Assembly (NCBI GenBank): GCA_903868375.1
Contig: CAIPVD010000209.1
Span: forward strand, 1 to 8,587
Reading direction: 5' to 3'
DNA length: 8,587 bases
Source: an uncultured delta proteobacterium
GTDB taxonomy: Bacteria > UBA10199 > GCA-002796325 > 1-14-0-20-49-13
Part shown: piece by piece, positions 6,960-8,587 of the stretch
Layout of the letters: every line of letters begins with the position of its first letter
How positions within the stretch are numbered: the first letter of the stretch is position 1
Notes under the pieces: model-generated
Databases searched by the model: none
What the model saw: the letters and a program-made list of their open reading frames with translations, nothing else
What the model was told of the DNA's origin: nothing
Translations under genes and position numbers: made by a program

Positions 6960-8318
6960 TTAACGATCGTGTCCATTCACAAAATCGATCATCGCATCCT
7001 TTATATATGTCATCATTCCTTCGGTCATACCTGGATAGACACCTACCCAAAAAGAATCGTTCATAATCTTATCGGTGTTCACAAGTTCGCCTACCGTCCG
7101 ATATCTGCTGCTATTGGATCTGAATTCATCAAAGCACGGATGCTTGATTATATTGCCCGCGAATAGCATCCTTGTCTGTATGCCTTTCGATTCCAAGTGA
7201 TCCACTATGTGTTCTCTCTTAAATCCAGCATTATCCTTAACGGTCAGCAAGAAACCGAACCAGCTCGGATCTGTATCCTTTGTGGCTTCGGGTAATATCA
7301 AGCTATCGGAAAGATTCGACAGGCTTTCACGCAAAAAACTCCAGTTCTGTTTCCTGGCCTCGACAAACTTGGGCAATTTTTTAAGTTGTGCGCATCCGAT
7401 CGCTGCCTGCATATCTGTAACTTTCAGATTATATCCCAAGTGAGAATAAACATATTTGTGATCGTACCCATGCGGGAGCTCACCGAACTGCTGCCCCATG
7501 CGGTTATTGCAGGTATTGTCTTTGCCGGATGGGCACCAACAGTCGCGCCCCCAATCCCTGAACGATTCTACAATGCGCTTCAACTGCGTATCATTCGTAT
7601 AGACCGCTCCGCCTTCACCCATCGTCATATGATGAGGAGGATAAAAGCTCGACGTCCCAAGATGTCCGACCGTCCCCGTGTATTTTTGTTTGCCATTATA
7701 GGTATACTTCGAACCTAACGCATCGCAATTATCCTCTATCAGCCAAAGAGAATGGCGATCGCATATATCTTTGACGGACTGTATGTCGAACGGGTTACCA
7801 AGCGTATGCGCAAGCATAACGGCCTTCGTCTTCTTCGTGATCGCCTTTTCCAACTGGCTGCAGTCTATATTGTAACTCGGCAATTCAACATCAACGAACA
7901 CCGGCACGGCACCATACTGAACTATCGGGGCAATGGTCGTTGGAAAACCGGCCGCAACCGTTATCACCTCGTCGCCGGGCAATATCCTGCGATCTTTAAG
8001 CTTTGGCGATGTCAACGCCATGAACGCAAGTAGGTTCGCCGACGAACCGGAATTGCACAAAGAACAACATTGAACTCCCAAGAATTCCGCCAGTTCTTTT
8101 TCGAACCTGTCCGCGTATCGGCCAGTGGTCAACCAGAAATCGAGTGAAGAATCGACCAGCATCCTTATCTCATCGGCGTCATAGACTCGCCCAGCATAGG
8201 CTATGCGATCACCAGGTTTGAAAGAACCGTCTTTTTTATGAACGGCGTCATGATACTTGACCGCCGCATTAAGGACATCTTCTCTCAACTGTTTCTCAAG
8301 CTGTTCTTTCTTTTCCAT
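6960..8318 (-). CDS. rfbH: CDP-4-keto-6-deoxy-D-glucose 3-dehydrase (E1, RfbH/DdhC/AscC family)
   Basis: At 452 residues this is a full-length E1. It uses PMP and a [2Fe-2S] cluster to remove the C3 hydroxyl of CDP-4-keto-6-deoxy-D-glucose, and with reductase E3 yields CDP-3,6-dideoxy-4-keto-hexose. The fold is that of DegT aminotransferases, but the PLP lysine is replaced: SSFYPPHHMTMGEGG (223-237) has H229 at that site, equivalent to H220 of the Yersinia enzyme, with Y226 matching Y217. EDNCDALGS (195-203) holds D199 and C198. DWGRDCWCPSGKDNTC (255-270) holds C260, C262 and C270, so the four ligands recalled for the Yersinia protein (C-X57-C-X-C-X7-C) are all present, although the first spacer is 61, about four residues longer because of an insertion around 206-214. 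The ATG is preceded only by a weak GAAG, nine bases after the RfbG stop. The family call is secure; the E3 reductase gene is not in view. Confidence 0.96.
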   Translation of the reverse strand: MEKKEQLEKQLREDVLNAAVKYHDAVHKKDGSFKPGDRIAYAGRVYDADEIRMLVDSSLDFWLTTGRYADRFEKELAEFLGVQCCSLCNSGSSANLLAFMALTSPKLKDRRILPGDEVITVAAGFPTTIAPIVQYGAVPVFVDVELPSYNIDCSQLEKAITKKTKAVMLAHTLGNPFDIQSVKDICDRHSLWLIEDNCDALGSKYTYNGKQKYTGTVGHLGTSSFYPPHHMTMGEGGAVYTNDTQLKRIVESFRDWGRDCWCPSGKDNTCNNRMGQQFGELPHGYDHKYVYSHLGYNLKVTDMQAAIGCAQLKKLPKFVEARKQNWSFLRESLSNLSDSLILPEATKDTDPSWFGFLLTVKDNAGFKREHIVDHLESKGIQTRMLFAGNIIKHPCFDEFRSNSSRYRTVGELVNTDKIMNDSFWVGVYPGMTEGMMTYIKDAMIDFVNGHDR

Positions 8319-8327
8319 AAATATTCT

Positions 8328-8587
8328 TCAAGCGCTCTTCAAGTAAGAATCGATCTGTTTATAACAGACATCGCGAAGGTCGTGCTTGTTCTTATAGGCG
8401 ATCATCCATTCAACTATACTTTCCAAAGCCCTTTCCAATCCCCATCTTGGAGACCAGTTGAGCCTTGACCTTGCCTTCGAACAATCGAGCTTCAGATACT
8501 GCGCTTCGTGCGGATGCTCGCCATTATCTATTCTATAGCTTGCACCGCCGCCCCACTTATTACAAAGCTTATCGACCACCCATTCAA
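8328..8587 (-). CDS. rfbG: CDP-glucose 4,6-dehydratase, C-terminal fragment (5' part outside window)
   Basis: An open minus-strand frame enters at the right edge and ends with TGA at 8330-8328, giving about 86 C-terminal residues. Reading starts with EWVDKLCNKWGGG and continues through EHPHEAQYLKLDCSKARSRL and NWSPRWGLERALESIVEWM. HEAxYLKLDCSKAR and the LxWxPRWxLExAL pattern are the characteristic end of RfbG-type CDP-glucose 4,6-dehydratases, extended SDR enzymes of about 350-360 residues. The catalytic Tyr-Lys and NAD site lie outside the window and cannot be checked. The enzyme makes CDP-4-keto-6-deoxy-D-glucose, the substrate of RfbH, which starts nine bases after this stop. An internal GTG at 8579 is not a start. 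The fragment is too short to exclude a related nucleotide-sugar dehydratase by sequence alone, but the RfbH partner makes the assignment firm. Confidence 0.9.
   Translation of the reverse strand, partial: EWVVDKLCNKWGGGASYRIDNGEHPHEAQYLKLDCSKARSRLNWSPRWGLERALESIVEWMIAYKNKHDLRDVCYKQIDSYLKSA

Noticed and set aside
6949..7050. Extended start for the acetaldehyde dehydrogenase
   Set aside because: The 34 extra residues run inside the end of RfbH and resemble nothing in the family; the ATG at 6948 begins the Rossmann fold exactly.

Overview
The window is the interior of one long polycistronic operon. Every gene lies on the minus strand and is read from the right edge to the left. It belongs to the O-antigen / surface-polysaccharide sugar-nucleotide class. 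Nine genes (seven complete, one cut at each edge) are separated by 30 bases or less, or overlap by one base. I see no promoter, terminator, RNA gene, repeat, IS element or CRISPR array. The genes imply a Gram-negative bacterium with LPS. Moderate GC, frequent ATA isoleucine codons and clear AGAGGT/AAGGTGA ribosome sites do not place it in a phylum, and I do not try.

Right part (about 6960-8587), in transcription order: the 3' end of a CDP-glucose 4,6-dehydratase (RfbG-like), then a complete RfbH-like CDP-4-keto-6-deoxyglucose 3-dehydrase with its histidine in place of the PLP lysine and its four iron-sulfur cysteines. Together they lead towards CDP-3,6-dideoxy-4-keto-hexose. The cytidylyltransferase (RfbF) and the E3 reductase also needed are not visible here.

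Middle (about 3197-6948): an acylating acetaldehyde dehydrogenase (DmpF/MhpF family), a 4-hydroxy-2-oxovalerate aldolase (DmpG/MhpE family) and a thiamine-diphosphate enzyme of the acetolactate-synthase fold resembling YerE-type sugar-branching enzymes. Left part (1-3192): a hexapeptide acyltransferase, a FabG-type short-chain reductase, a class I aminotransferase and the first 217 codons of a DegT-family sugar aminotransferase.

Main hypothesis: the operon makes a C-branched sugar of the erwiniose type. Acetyl-CoA is reduced to acetaldehyde and condensed with pyruvate to 4-hydroxy-2-oxopentanoate. The ThDP enzyme decarboxylates this and attaches the four-carbon acyl unit to C4 of CDP-3,6-dideoxy-4-keto-hexose, and the reductase converts the exocyclic ketone to an alcohol. 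The carbon skeleton and the deoxy positions of that product match the structure I recall for erwiniose (a 3,6,8-trideoxy-4-C-(1-hydroxyethyl)-octose). Enzyme family assignments are strong; the pathway is inference. The acyltransferase and the two aminotransferases probably serve a second, amino-sugar or amino-acid, branch.
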